64,000 nt of DNA from Luidia sarsii (taxonomy: Eukaryota > Echinodermata > Asteroidea > Paxillosida > Luidiidae). Positions 12,781 to 25,090 of this stretch are shown here, piece by piece (within the stretch, counting starts at the first letter, position 1; every line of letters begins with the position of its first letter). The stretch lies in the NCBI GenBank assembly GCA_949987565.1, contig OX465102.1, forward strand, positions 18,735,493 through 18,799,492. Reading direction: 5' to 3'. Under the pieces are notes generated by a model that was not told where the DNA came from, made no database searches, and worked only from the letters and a program-made list of their open reading frames with translations. The position numbers and the translations under genes are program-made.

Positions 12781-14903
12781 GAGTCATCTTCGAATTTCAA
12801 ACTGTATAAATAATTATAGGCTTAGTGAATTTCTTTTCGACATCTTTCTGGAATCAAATTCAATAGTAAAGAGCCTGCTCCTGCAGTGTATCAAATGAAC
12901 TAAAATTAAATAATTGAGTGTAAAATGATCACTTATTTCCCTCGATGTCTCAACACGATTCTGTGAAAGCCACTCACACCCGATTGTGGTTTGTCTGTAG
13001 AGACTATTTTATGGTTCCATGTGCCCGGTGATAATTTCTAAACCAATGCTCTTTAATATGGACACGGGAACCATTTTTGTATTGCGTTTTTGATGTCCAG
13101 TAGACATGCCAGCACATAACCATCCATTGAGTAAAACGACTCCCTGCAAACACCAATGATGTTAATGATGAAATTTCTTTCATCGAGCCACAACTGAAGT
13201 CAAGCCCGGTTCCAAGTCCGAATCAGTGGGTCGAAGTCATGGCTCGGAGCCACAAAACAGAGCGGAGAAGCTAAAACTCAAAGGACCGCTCTTGGAATTT
13301 CCCTCAACTCATTTCCACTTCAGTTGAAGACAAAAACCCCCTAATCGGACAAAGCTTGTTTTCCTCTTTCAGGTTGTTGACCTTCATTCGAAATGTTTGC
13401 AGTGCCTAGCTGGCCCGGTGTAAGTGTTTGCCCTTAGCCGATCTAGCGGGGCTCGTAAATAAACTATATCTACTCTTAAATATTGAAACGAATCTGCCTC
13501 TGGTAAATAGGGGATCTTCAGGATAGCCCTTCAAATCTAACCAGTTGGTTACCCAACTGGCCAGACTCGGAGTGCTTTGCTTATGTTACCGCTATTCACC
13601 AGCTAGACTAATACTGTAATATTTACACATGGTAACTATAGGGTATGACATTAAATTTCCCCTGCCGTGCATTGCAGAAATACCACCCGGTGGTTTTTGT
13701 TGGAATACATTATTTCATGAAATAAAGCTTTACCTGATTAGGTCGATCGAGTGCAGGCGGAGTGTTAAACCATGCTACTTCAGTCTACGTATTCTGAGAA
13801 AGATAATGACATTTGTGATTGAGATTTGTCTATGTAAGATTTATTTCCTAGCTCCATTTGTGAAGCTGTTCAACGAAATTATACAGGTCTGTTCTCGCCT
13901 CACTAGGGTTTCGGATCAGTAACCTGAGTAATTAACCCGAGTAATTATTCTGCTGGAAAAACATCTCACACTAGTCCACATTTAAAACCGTTCTATATTC
14001 CGAGAACTTAAGTCTAATGACATCCTAAGATTACGAGGGATACAGTGTGGTTGTGTTGAGTAATCGGCCATATTTTACGTGTAATCGAAGATCTACTAAC
14101 ATCCGGACTCTGGTTAATCATTCTGGCGCTCACGTTTCATGGGGTATTTTTTCAAGGTTAAGAATCGATGGTGAATTTAAACATTTTGCCTTTGGTTTGG
14201 GGCATATTTCCCTATATATATGTATGTACTTTTGGATCGTGTTTATTGAGGCTGAACATCTTGTCAGGTATTTTGAAAAGCAACCGGTCACTGCTGTATG
14301 TCTCTAGAGATCAACCCTCCCCCAGCTTTCATTTAGACGTAAACAACCAATAATATTGTCAACCTGACTACAGCAGCTCATTAATTTCAGAAAGCTGGAT
14401 CAAACAAATAACGGAAATGGGAAGTTAAACTTTGCAGCAATGGTGACAAACAATGATTTTGCGCTGCATGAATGAATATTTTTTTTATTTACTGTAGAAC
14501 TACGTTTTGATTCAGTTCAGGGTTTCATCATGAACGCATCCAGTCCTGCGTGGTTCCAAGCGCCCGGTAAGAATTGTCAAAGTGCTGCTCTTTGAGGAAA
14601 GCTGAACCAGTTCGCTAATGCGTCTTTGATGTTCGGCAGACATGTCAGCACATAAATCTCGTCCCGGTAACTTGGCGGTGCGATCAAGTTACCAATGCAC
14701 GATGCCGTTCACTCCACGCGCTGTCGTAATTGCCGAACGACCCTCTCCTTTTCTTAATAATCTAATTGACTGTCAGAGCAAGCACTCCCAGCCACACGGG
14801 CGTCTGAAAAACAACCCATTCGTGGTGACTTCACTATAACGTGTGTTTCCATTGTCCATGGTAAAATTCTGCCTTGTATGAGAAGGAAGCAGAATCATTT
14901 CGA

Positions 14904-15275
14904 AATGGCCCAACATTTCGACCTTCATGAGCAGGACTTTTATCAAAGGCAGAAACCTTTCTGCCTTTGACAATGGTCCTGTTAGGATAGGAAGCACTAT
15001 CTGGGCACCAGCCGGGTAGCTCGTGAATAATTCAACAAAGTGACGTAGAAGTTAAGTGAATATCTTAATAGGCACATGTACACTGTACATTGTGCAGTAC
15101 ATGTACATTATTCATACGTCATAATGTTGAATTATTCATGATCTACCCGGCTGGAGCCCAGATATTGCTTCCCAAGTTTGTTCATATACGTCATAATGTT
15201 GAATTATTCATGACCTGCCCGGCTGGAGCCCAGATAGTGCTTCCCTGTTAGGATCGACGCAACAGGGATTTTTTT
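14904..15275. mobile_element. PLE-derived foldback split by a later insertion
   Basis: The left arm (14904-14960) reads as the complement of the PLE tail, with CATTTCGACC, GAGCAGGAC and TCAAAGGCAG. The right arm begins at 14961 with CTGCCTTTGA and GGTCCTGTTAGGAT. It is interrupted by the 256-bp element described next and resumes at 15245 with CTGTTAGGATCGACG. The outer inverted ends are poorly preserved. Confidence 0.7.
14989..15244. mobile_element. 256-bp TIR element nested in the PLE foldback
   Basis: Terminal inverted repeats GGAAGCACTATCTGGGC (14990-15006) and its exact complement (15228-15244) bound the insert. The host sequence CTGTTAGGAT is present on both sides (14979-14988 and 15245-15254), a 10-bp target-site duplication with one extra A on the left. 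The right end is duplicated: CATAATGTTGAATTATTCAT plus the GGCTGGAGCCCAGATA region occurs at about 15118-15172 and again at 15190-15244. There is no coding capacity. A 9-10 bp duplication would suit a Mutator-like or similar DNA transposon; that class is inference. Confidence 0.75.
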
Positions 15276-15359
15276 AATTGCCTTTGCTTCATTCAAATCA
15301 GTGAGCTTATTACTCTCGGTATAATTTTAAATAATGTTTCTGTGATTATCTAAACAAAA

Positions 15360-16190
15360 GCCACCAGGTCCCAAGGACAAGCCCAAGTTTCCCTTAGTTC
15401 CTACCACCCTTCTCTTCCTCCTCTCAGGAAGATAACTAAGGAAAACCACCATATTCTCCACACTTCAGATCGTCTGGGTGATGCCATTCCGAATTCGCCT
15501 GTTTTGGCTTTTGTAATTGTCCGAGCAGAGGTTCCCCCTTTGGTTTCTTCACCTCCCACTAAATTTGGAACATTTAAGTGTACCTCGAAATGCATTGTTT
15601 GCAAGACACATGTCAAGGAAATAGACTCTTTCAATGGACACTTCTGGAACTACCCACACGACCTATGGCTCTATCACGTGCACTACCTCAAACATCATAT
15701 ACCTCATCTCTTGTAGAGTTTGCAGTGTTCAGTATGTTGGCGAGACCAAAAACACCCTCAAAATACGTATCTATGGCCATAGCTCTACAATCAAAACTGG
15801 TAAAATGGACACCCCTGTTGGGTATCACTTCAATCTTAGCCGTGAGAAAATGTGGATGAAGCGTCTTCGGACTATTTAACCACATGGTCTCAACATCCAG
15901 GAGTGTAATGACTAACACCATGCAGCTTTCTGATAATCCTTCTTTTGTGTTCACTCCTCCAAACTTCTCTCTTTGATCTCCCCCGTCTCACTAATACCTA
16001 CCCTACACCTTGCCCTTCCCTTTGATCTCTCCCTACCAGCTTTGTCCTTTGTTTCTCATCCGTGTCCTATTCACTCTCTTCCCCCTTCCTTCGTGTACGT
16101 GTATCTGTTTTGTCCTTGTCACTCTGTCTTTGAGAAAGGTCCTGCTAGGATCGAAACGTCAGGCCCACTAAATTTTAAGATTATCTAATG
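15360..16190 (+). pseudogene. Penelope-like element, 5'-truncated, GIY-YIG end
   Basis: This is the 3' part of a Penelope-like retroelement polyprotein (reverse transcriptase plus GIY-YIG endonuclease). From about 15380 one frame reads KFPLVPTTLL, then KITKENHHIL, AFVIVRAEVPPL and GTFKCTSKCIVCKT. These are the family's linker and Cys-rich motif just before the endonuclease. The reading then shifts frame. From about 15670 it gives SNIIYLISCRVCSVQYVGETKN followed by an arginine and a GHSS segment, a good GIY-YIG fold (IYLI, YVGET). The protein stops at 15879. A C/T-rich 3' UTR follows, then the tail motif at 16126-16190. The RT domain is missing, so the copy is dead on arrival or truncated later. 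5' truncation is typical for the family. Confidence 0.85.
16126..16164 (+). ncRNA. Hammerhead-ribozyme-like motif in PLE tail
   Basis: In order: GTCT (16126-16129), box TTGAGAA, stem GGTCCT (16138-16143), loop GCT, stem AGGATC (16147-16152), GAAAC, GTC and AGGC (16161-16164). GTCT pairs with AGGC as stem I and the two six-base runs pair as stem II. GAAAC-GTC fits a minimal stem III plus cleavage triplet. PLE terminal repeats are known to carry hammerhead ribozymes. Here the CUGANGA box differs at the C3 and G8 positions (U and A), so activity of this copy is doubtful. Confidence 0.55.
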
Positions 16191-17169
16191 CTGTCAGAGC
16201 CACACTCCATCGCAGAAAGAAAGTGGATATGTAGTTTTACAGAAAGTCCCTTCCTTGATGCTCTTATAGCGATCTTTTCCAAAAGTCATTTGACCGTCAG
16301 CAACTGGGAGTAAATTCCATGGCAGTGCTTAACCCCATCAATGCTTCGATATGGCGCGATATATAGTGAATGGTAAAGGCACAGGCCTACTGAAATGGGA
16401 ATTATAAAGAGGACTACCATATAATGAATAGCCCCATGCCACACAGGTATGACTGACACTCACCAACCCAACTAATGTTCAAAGAACTGTCCATTCCTTC
16501 CGTGCGAACACAAATGAGTCTTGGGGAACGTATTTGTTTTCTTGTTGGGCGTTTCAAAGAAGTACCCATGACTGAAAGCCCTTTGAACGTCATCCGATAT
16601 AGAAGCACCATGGTTAAAGCCTGGCGGAAAAATACAAAACAAAGCGAAGTCTAAATTTGAGAAGGTGGATGGCCAGATTTCTCTTTACAGAACGTATTTA
16701 TTGTCAGTGTCAGGACATAAAGGTGCGGCAACACGATACGAATGACAGATGGAGGAAGGGAAAACGCGGGAGAATAAGGATGGAGGTGGACAGACAAGGA
16801 GAAGTGGAGGAAAGGGGAAGTATACAAATAGTGAGATATACTAGCAAAAATGGTGAATCAAAAACGATAGAGGGAAAACCTTTAAACGACAGTACCTCGA
16901 ACTTGTACATATCAGACATCTTTGTATAGATGTATAGCCCATTGCAAAGATTCCTTACCCAAGTTTAGAATTATACGTGATATATAGTAAGTGAATGATG
17001 AATTTAAGTCAGTGAGCAGTTTGCGTTTTAGTAGTATTTTTTTTCCTGTTTAGTAATATTTGTTTATAATTAGTCGAATTGTATTTTGTTTGTGTACATG
17101 TAGGTTAGTGAGCAGTTCTCGACGCTTTTGTTTTGCTCTAAGTGAATGGTAAATCAAGGTACAGTAATA

Positions 17170-17325
17170 TACCAAAATGATGCACACTGCTTCCTGACTA
17201 GATTGACCAGAATGCAAAATCTAAAAAAAGTGAAGGCCGACGTTTCGATGCTAGAAGGACCATTCAGGAACATTCAAGACAGAACGGTCCTGCTAGGAGC
17301 TTTCAGGCCGTCTACTTAAAACGTT
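17170..17325. mobile_element. PLE-derived foldback
   Basis: The outer end ATGCACACTGCTTCCTGACT is followed by GCCGACGTTTCGATGCTAG (complement orientation). The plus-oriented GGTCCTGCTAGGAGCTTTCA follows near 17287. The order matches the foldbacks at 8405 and 25476, with more decay. Confidence 0.65.
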
Positions 17326-18551
17326 CAAAATGCGCACGTCAATTTTAGTTCCACTTTCTTTGCTGCTTTCCGTGTAGGCCTATTTTTATTTTTTTACAAA
17401 ATTACATGTAGGACTTATACCATGCTCAATCATAATGTATTAGCAGACACCATATAGCGCGCTCTAAACAAACAAAACGAAAATTTTATGATTATGATTA
17501 AAGAAAAAAATCAAAAATAACAGGATGAGAGCAATATCAAGAACGTGTCCTTGCTACAATTAATATACCGTGCATAGCAACCACACTCGCGCTGAGGCAT
17601 GATGTTATCGTCTATACATCGTTCAATGCATACATACTCAAATCATTAACGGAATTAGAATGGAGCTATGAAGGCTAATGTCTTTGCAAGTACAACACAA
17701 AAGCAAATGAACTAGAAACCAAAGTTGACATCTCTGAAAAACTCGTGCTCCCGTCATAATTAGTCGGCAATGGACTATGGTCCCCGTCTATCGAGGCATT
17801 CGTTTCGACCCGCCCAACCTGGCTAAGTACCGCATCGGGCCCTAGCGGTGATTGAAGACCTGGCTCCGTGAGAATTTAACCTGTTGCCGCATCCTCGCAC
17901 CGAAGCCGATCGCGAATTACAGTCACGTTACTGCGGGGCCTGGTATTTACGGCCGCGGCGGTGGATCCATCGCTTGTCTGCTCTGAGGGTCTTTTTTCAG
18001 CGTTGTCTCCCGAGTTTCGGCGCTGGCGTCTGCCTTCGAACTAGCCCTCCCTCATTGAGCTATCACTTGGCCAAATCCATCCACCACTCAGAGGATCGAA
18101 ATTTGCAGATCAATCAGTGTAAGTACCCGGGGATAGAGCTCAAGTCGTTCCTTCGGAGCAAACCTAGGCCTCTCTATCTCCTGAAGGCTTCAGTCGTATG
18201 ATGAAGTCAATTCCTAAGGGTTGCGTATAGTCGTGGCATAAGTATCTGAACAAGCACCAGCGTAAAGGCTGAACTTCGAGGTTTGTGTGCATCTTCAGTA
18301 TGAAATCCGTCGAGCAGAGAACTCCAGCATTAACCTTAACTTGATAGAATGTGGTTTCTTTAATTACGTAAAAAAACATTTCTTCCTGTTCGTCTTTTTG
18401 AACACAGTTGCAATAAACATGCTTTTGTGGGTTGAATTTTATTCCAATATTATCTGATCAAAATCTGTTCTGGTAACAGTGATCTACAATAGACCTAGGA
18501 TCTAAAAATGATAGTCGAACAAAAGAAACGAGCAACTGACAGGAACATTCA

Positions 18552-18730
18552 TAGCTCAGATGGTTGGAGCACCGGTCTGCAAAAAACAGGTCTCAAACAA
18601 TTATGAAATAAAATACAGGGCCCGTTGTTTCTATCTGCTACGATATTCCGTTGCCTTCTAGAAAGTTCCTGCTAGGATCGAAATGTCAGGCCCTGTCAAT
18701 GTGTGGGGTTTGCATGTTTTAGTCGACTCG
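18552..18730 (+). mobile_element. Composite of tRNA-like head and PLE tail
   Basis: A perfect tRNA A box, TAGCTCAGATGG (18552-18563), is followed by GAGCACC and an anticodon-like loop CTGCAAA with partial stem pairing. The T arm is missing. About 55 bases later the PLE tail begins in the same orientation (TTCCTGCTAGGATCGAAAT, then GTCAGGCCC). This layout resembles a SINE that borrowed a retroelement 3' end, but chance adjacency is possible because only one copy is seen here. Confidence 0.45.
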
Positions 18731-19150
18731 GAAAGCAAATCTTAAAAAAAAAATGGTATAAGTATACGTTGAGGTTATTGAGTAAGTCGCGGCCTACGGT
18801 ATAACATAAAAAATTATAGGCCCGTTCTGACAGCTACAGATTAAATACACTATGCATTCATTAGTTCATGTCACTTTTGCACGTAGCTTTCATGGATAAG
18901 CATTTTACCTAAGGACTGCTGTGCAGTCGAGGAAGCCAGCCAGAGATATTTGACTGTCATGTCGAACTCTAATATCATTAGTATCGAATATTCCCCCATC
19001 CTCATTGGGTAAGTCGTCGCCCTGGCCGATGAAAGCATCGGCACACCCTCGGGCATAACAGAAGGAATGCATGTGGGCGCCACGCCTTGTGTAAATAACT
19101 ATAGCCTGCGAGGCTCCCCGTCAGTTACCTCTGTATTTTGCAATTGCCTC

Positions 19151-19172
19151 CGCGGGTCGAACCCGACCCGCG
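19151..19172. repeat. CGCGGGTCG inverted repeat
   Basis: A nine-base arm CGCGGGTCG and its exact complement are separated by AACC. It resembles the CGACCCG palindromes of the element at 6276-6930, so it may be a stray relative. It sits at the edge of a GC-richer stretch (about 19100-20100). Confidence 0.5.
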
Positions 19173-20779
19173 TATACCGTCTATAATTTCGACCTTCAAG
19201 AGCCCTGTTTTCTTCCGCTGAGTAATGAGCGGGAAAATTGCCGGGTGATGTGAGAGCGAGAGGGAAAGGAAAGGTTAGACAGAGAGAGAGAGGGATCCAT
19301 TATGGCCGGATCTTCAGCGCCTAGATGAAGTTTGATTGGGTCTTTCTGGCAATTACGTCCCTCAGTGCCTATACCACAGCATTATTGACCGGCCGTTTAC
19401 GTCGTGAATCATTGAATTATTCACCTCCTCTTCGCAGGTTTTTTTTTTCTCGCCCCACTTCCTTCGCGGACTCCCTCCGCCGGTCTTTGTTACTCCATTC
19501 GTTTGACTTCCCGCGGCTTCGTTTAATTTCGCCGGTAATGAATATCTTTACATCACGTGCCGTTTGCATTGCAACGACTGACTGGGCAGCGCAACCTTAA
19601 AAGTTTCCTCACACAGGGAAACTTCTTGGATTTCTCATTGGGGGGGGGGGGAGAAGAGAAACAAAGAAACAATCAAATAAAAAAAAAGTGCTGCAGACAC
19701 CTTGCCGACTAGAATTACTTGAATCTTCAAAAGACGCAGCGGTCCTGACGCTTTGATTCAAGGAGAGCCTTTCAAAGAGGTCGCGCTCGGTTAAAAAGAA
19801 AACCAGTTATGTGTTTTAACTCTGCTTCTCTGCGGTGGCGTGAATTGATTTAAGCAGTACCCGTCGCTGTTCCGTGCGCTGTTGATTATTCGAGCGGCAG
19901 CAGCGCTATACTCGGCTGGCTAAACTTCAGTGTCGCCCAAATCTCGCTGCTCTCCAGCTATACAATTGCAGGGCGCCGATGTCTCGCATTTCACTGGGTT
20001 TTGCCGCTCCTGTCTCGCGACTCTGACAGCAAAGTCGATAATCCATAAAAAAAAGTACAGTAAATGTATAGCTCCCAGAGCCCCCGTGTTTGTCAATTTC
20101 CAAATGAGAGGGATTCTACTCCTGGGTTGTCAAAAATAAAGCCCTCGTTTCAAGAAAGGATGTTTATTTTTTTTCATTTTCTCGACTTATCCGCGTGTCA
20201 CTGATGATCTTTCAGATACGGGGTTCCCCGCTGGAGCGTTAACATGCTGAATTGTAGAAGGTCAAGTCAGTCCGACAATCTTGACTTTTTTTTACAAGAT
20301 GGAGAGTTTCCTTTCTCACTAGCGCCTCTTTGTCTCCATCGGAACTTGTCTGTCTTTTCTCGACAGGGGAGTGTCTTAAAGCCCTGGAAAAAAGCCCTTC
20401 ACTCCGGAGGTGCGGGATTAAGTGCCTTTATCTCTGCCCAGTCCCTTGCTTTACATGAATCTATAACTATGTGCACATTTACTATTCATACGATTCCAGG
20501 ACAGACACTCCATCTATCTCCTTTTCCAGGACCCATGTCAGGAATGTCGCTGCTGAACTGTCCCACATCGCGCTCGTACCGGTAAACGTTTTCAACCGCG
20601 ATTGCGCAGTGGTTGAATACATAAGGAACACGCGCAATAAGACACCGTGAATCGACTTTGCAGTGTCTTCGGGTGGTTTTTTTTTCATCCTCATTCTGAA
20701 ACGTTTCTCTACCTGAAGTAATTCAACACTGACTGTTCATTGCCACGAATGACCTAAAATCTGAAAGAAAAAAATTAAG

Positions 20780-20860
20780 ATGGCCCGACGACGATTCCGC
20801 CTCTGAAAAAGGGGGATCACTCCGAGATGGAAACACCAGGCCCTCAAACCTTATGAGTAA
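20780..20860 (+). repeat. Diverged PLE tail relic
   Basis: TCTGAAAAAGGGGGATCACT, a matching AGATGGAAAC, then CCAGGCCCTC follow the tail order (box, stem II, GAAAC, AGGCCC) with many changes. It is a weak call based on order and spacing. Confidence 0.4.
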
Positions 20861-21596
20861 AATACATGGCGTGCCTAAATAAGAATAATGGTCTGGTCCT
20901 CAACCTCGATCGTACATTTTTCGGGGGTATGACCGAGGAGATTCTTAATTGGCTCGGATGGCATCGAAAATTACAGCCTAAGATACGAGTCATTTGAAAG
21001 ACAGATTAGCGTCCTGAGGCGATAATGTGCAATAGTTACTGACATGGCTTAATTTGCTTGGCCTCCGATGCTCCTGGTATCAATCATGTATTAAGGATGG
21101 GAACTGGTGCGATTGTAATGGGTGATGTGGCTGTGTTGCTTTTTTCAGTGCTTCGATGTAAGCGAATGTTACATATAGGAAACAGCCACCGCTATACTGC
21201 TGCCCCTTGCGGTGTGCATATACACCCTTTAGCCAAGTTCCGTATTTCCAATGCGACGATCCCTTTGTAAAAGGCTTTCAGATTTCACCTGCCACTATTT
21301 ACACACTTAGAGCATACTAGAATTTGGTTTCAAGAAGGCCTACTTGAGTAGTGCACTGCAAATAAACGCTGATCTGATTCTATAGCAAAGGAATGGTGCG
21401 TTATGGGACCTTTTTGGAGACCATGGTTCATGAGTTTAGCGTAATGCTCGTCCTTGTCACCTAACAACTTACTACGGAATGTTCTTTGAAGTTGAGGACA
21501 AAACTGTATAGCTCTGGGTTTTTTCGACAATGTAGCAAGGCCAAAGGCTCGAAGTTCGTGTATTTTTACTTGGAAATCGATGACAGAAATTTAGCT

Positions 21597-21950
21597 GGAG
21601 CTGGAGCCAGAGATTGAGCCTGAGATTGAGCGACAAACTAAACCCAAGCCATAGCCACAGTCTGTGCCTGAGCCTAAGTTTGAACCTGAGACTGAGCCCG
21701 AGACTGAGCCGAAGCCTGAGGCCTAGACTGAGCCTGAGCTTGAGTCTGAGAGTGAGCTCGATACTGAGCTTAAGCCTGAGCCCGAACATGAGCCGGAGAC
21801 TGAGCTTAAGCCTGAGCCCGAAACTGAGCTTAAGCCTGAGCCCGAGCCTGAGCCGGAGACTAAGCTTAAGCCTGAGCCTGAGCCGGAGACTGAGCCCGAG
21901 ACTGAGCTTAAGCATGAGCCTGAGCTCCAGCCCGTGTCTGAACCTGGGCC
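21597..21950 (+). repeat. GAGCCTGAGACT-type minisatellite
   Basis: This is a long imperfect tandem array of six-base GAGNCT/GAGCCN units, often grouped as 12-mers (GAGCCTGAGACT), with TTAAGC variants. Open frames on both strands encode only LRLSLRL- or SLSLSP-type repeats and follow the period of the array. Confidence 0.9.
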
Positions 21951-22429
21951 CGATTCCTACACTTCGTTAATATTTTCCAGAATGTAAATCGGTCTCGGTT
22001 ATCATAACGCAGTATACTGAGCAACATACATGTATTTCCAATTTCCATGTTCATACGTCAGGCGAGAAGTTGCATGTGGTCTTTTACAGTCGCAATGCAA
22101 ACCACGACCATAACAGCATTCTCACCAACATTCTGTTGTCTCTTTTAGATCAAAGCAGGACCTTTCTCGTAAGCTTCTGCTTACTCCGTGGTGGTGATAA
22201 TAATGCACTGCAGTGGTCCTGTACATAGAAAGCCCACATTTCTCTGTGTGGATCTCCTGCGTTTTACTTTTATATTACCATTTTTTTTTACCATTATTCG
22301 AGTAAGATCTCTCCAATATATTTGGAATGTCTAATACGGGATAAGGCCTGATAGAATGGTGGTTTTAATGTTATTTTAAAAATAATTTTTGAACCAATGT
22401 TTGGCAAGAACTCTGTGTAATAAACTATA

Positions 22430-22560
22430 GTGCCTGACTTTTTTTATGTTAGCAGGGCCACTCTCAAATGTAGAATCTGTTTTCGAGAAACGAAACGTCA
22501 GACCCATTAGAATGTTGGGATTTGCTTTTTTTGCTTTTTAGTCATTTCGGCCCAAGTGAG
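22430..22560 (+). repeat. PLE tail relic
   Basis: AACGAAACGTCAGACCCATT and, further on, TTTTTAGTCATTTCGG match the tail and its outer end. The upstream stem II region is rearranged. A complementary relic (GATCAAAGCAGGACC) lies near 22150. Confidence 0.6.
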
Positions 22561-22959
22561 TAAGGTGTTTCTTCGGTACGCGAGATTGGGAGGGACTGCC
22601 ACTGGGAGGTTCACCGGACGCGAGTGTGTGACTTTAACCCTCGATTCCATATGGCAAGATTAATATGCCCGGGCATGTCCACGAAGGCAGGTGGGAAATC
22701 CAAATCTGGGGTGCTTTTGTTCGTCGTAGAGGCGTGGGCTACAGCCCAAGACCCGAATCCACTGGGGGTTTAAGTGCGTGGATTAACACTTCTCAGATGC
22801 CTGCTCCGGAATGATAATGCTAGTATTTTTGTGAAGCCCTGCCAAAAGTGCCGATGAGTTTAACATGGCGAAGCTAAACTCCTCGTCTCAAACTGATAGA
22901 GGTATATTCTTTGGATCAAATGACAACACACTACGCAACCGAAAATATGAAATTAATAC

Positions 22960-23285
22960 AACAAATTTTGCAAACTGCACATCACTGACTAAAATGAGCT
23001 GCAATACATGAATCTCAAAAGTTAGAGGGCCTGACGTTTCGATCCGAGCAGTACCTTTCAAAAAAGGCAAAGGTACAAGGACATACACAGACAGCCAGGG
23101 GAAGGAAAGGCCTAACACACATGAAAGAGGAAGGACAAAAGGGAAGGGAGTGGGATGCAGATGTCCAACCAAGAGAGGGGGATTAAAGGGAAACCAAACA
23201 AAATAATGGGAGGATCAAAGGATCTGTAGGAAGGTGGGAGATTAAAGGGAAAAGTCACAGGGAATACAAGGGAAAAGAGGTGTTA
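22960..23285 (-). mobile_element. PLE 3' end (tail plus 3' UTR), minus strand
   Basis: The complement of the tail (GGGCCTGACGTTTCGATCCG near 23021) is followed by about 230 bases of purine-rich DNA. Read on the minus strand, this is the same C/T-rich UTR type as 15880-16125, with shared FLKGTARIETSGPL-type readthrough of the tail. The outer end TTTGCAAACTGCACATCACT is present at the left. No endonuclease coding is left. Confidence 0.7.
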
Positions 23286-23289
23286 ATGA

Positions 23290-25090
23290 AGCGAGGATTA
23301 ATCATTTCCTTCCCTGAACCGAAATCTTGGTCAAATCTCAGAAAATATGAAGGGCAGAGTAATTTTTACTTGGTCGGGTTTAAATTACCTCGACAGTTTG
23401 TGACAGATTTGTCCAGATACAGTGTATCAATAATGTTTACAGTTGATAGTTTGGCATGCTAAACGTTGCAGACCTCCCTTGAATGGAATCAGAATGTTTC
23501 AAAGGTTGTTTTAAAGGAATTTCATGATGCAGTCAATGTGCAGTTATATAGGATCCACTTCGAATTCCGCTCGAAATTCCTCCAATCGAATACACCGCAA
23601 ATATATGTGAGCATCAGCAACACATTCAGACTTGCGACAGGTGTGGTCTCAATCGGATATTCGAAATGAAATCAGAATGCAATCATATTTTGTTTTGCAG
23701 TTTGATTGTCTATAGGAATTCCCATTTAGACGCTAACCCGCTTTATTTCGCCCCTTGCATGTTTGTCTCGGGTTTTAAAGACTATCAAGTTGGCAAGAAT
23801 CAACAAGCTTTCGTAGCAACAACTACCTCATCAGATGTATTTGTCACTTCCTAAATGGTAAGTATGTGCGCGTTATCCATAAGTTGTCGTTAATGAGTAT
23901 CAGTCAGACACATTTAATCTATCCAGCGCCATTCGTCTACCGCATCAAATTTACACAAACGAAGTTAGACTTTGAATTGCCTTAGGTCAGAAGTCTTTCT
24001 TTGGTGTGTAATACCTATGATACTTGCATCGTACAACAAGTCTTAATACATTTTTGGCAAGTTCGTTCGCTGTATGTCCCTCCCTCTCAGCCTTCCTGTG
24101 TCCATGCAGTGCATGCAACGACCTCGTGTAACCTACACCGTGTGCGAAACTAACTTCAATCAATAGGGCTGTTTATAGGAGGGGTGAAGTCAGCGCTGGG
24201 TTCATTAGGGATGGCTGCCAAATCATTGGTGAAAAATGAACGAACGCCACCCATATACGCATCTCACACCTGCCCAAGACAGATCTACGCGAGGGGGCTT
24301 AACAATGCCAAATCCCGTTTCCCTCGAAAGCTGAGACCATATTTAGCCGTGGGCAGGTGGCATCAACGCTGGAGTTGTCGTAGAATATATCAGGCCGTCT
24401 CTGGTGAACAGGTGACTTTTTCAGGCGAGCTTAATCGGCTATCAATGGAAAAAAGGGGAGGAACACACGGAAAATCTTTAGATTAAAAGTGCCGCGAAGC
24501 ATCTTGAAATATGATGTGGCACGAGGTCGTTGATCAAAGCCGGCGTTATTTCAGAAAGTGATATCTGAATGTCAAATTTCATTGCCAACTTTCATGAATT
24601 CAAAATGAACAAAATACCACTTGCACTTTGGATCAATTTGATCAATTATGTCATAGCTAGTCAATATGGCCGACAACATTCATGGAACAGTTTCAGTTTT
24701 GTACTTACTTCGAATATATAAATAAACACATTTAAAGCCATGAAGTACAGTTAAACGGATTAAAGACAAATGTCAAATCGGTTTTGGTCAACTTGATTGA
24801 ATTTCTGGTTTTGGGTTTTTTTTTTACTTTGGGGAACTATAGAGATCACTTGGGAAAACACGTGGGTATTTCTTGTCTGGGAAACGTGGAAGTAAAGAGA
24901 ACGTCGAGGAATGAACGCCGATGATTTTCCCTAATAGGTCAAGCAGGGAAATGTGGAGCGAGAAAACGCTTCGCACGTGTTCGTAGACTTAAAGGTTAAC
25001 TGCAGTGCATTTTGGAACTCTTTTTTTCTCTCTTTCAAATAGTACTTTTGAGCAAGTAAAAAATATCCATGCATTTTTCAACAGTTCAAA
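23290..25090. other. Unassigned intergenic DNA
   Basis: I see no recognisable protein, RNA gene or transposon end in this stretch. The frame at 24184-24486 (100 codons) shows no domain or targeting signal that I can name. Confidence 0.5.

Noticed and set aside
13541..13560. CCAGTTGG/CCAACTGG hairpin with a TTAC loop
   Set aside because: Only 8-bp arms, isolated, and expected by chance at this window size.
16126..16190. CRISPR-like repeat array made by the recurring CGAAACGTCAGGCCC motif
   Set aside because: Copies are dispersed over the whole window on both strands without regular spacing and belong to a eukaryotic retroelement.
19325..19600. 91-codon frame starting with a signal-peptide-like MKFDWVFLAITSLSAYTTA
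   Set aside because: Weak start context, Arg/Ser-rich low-complexity continuation and no downstream exon recognised.
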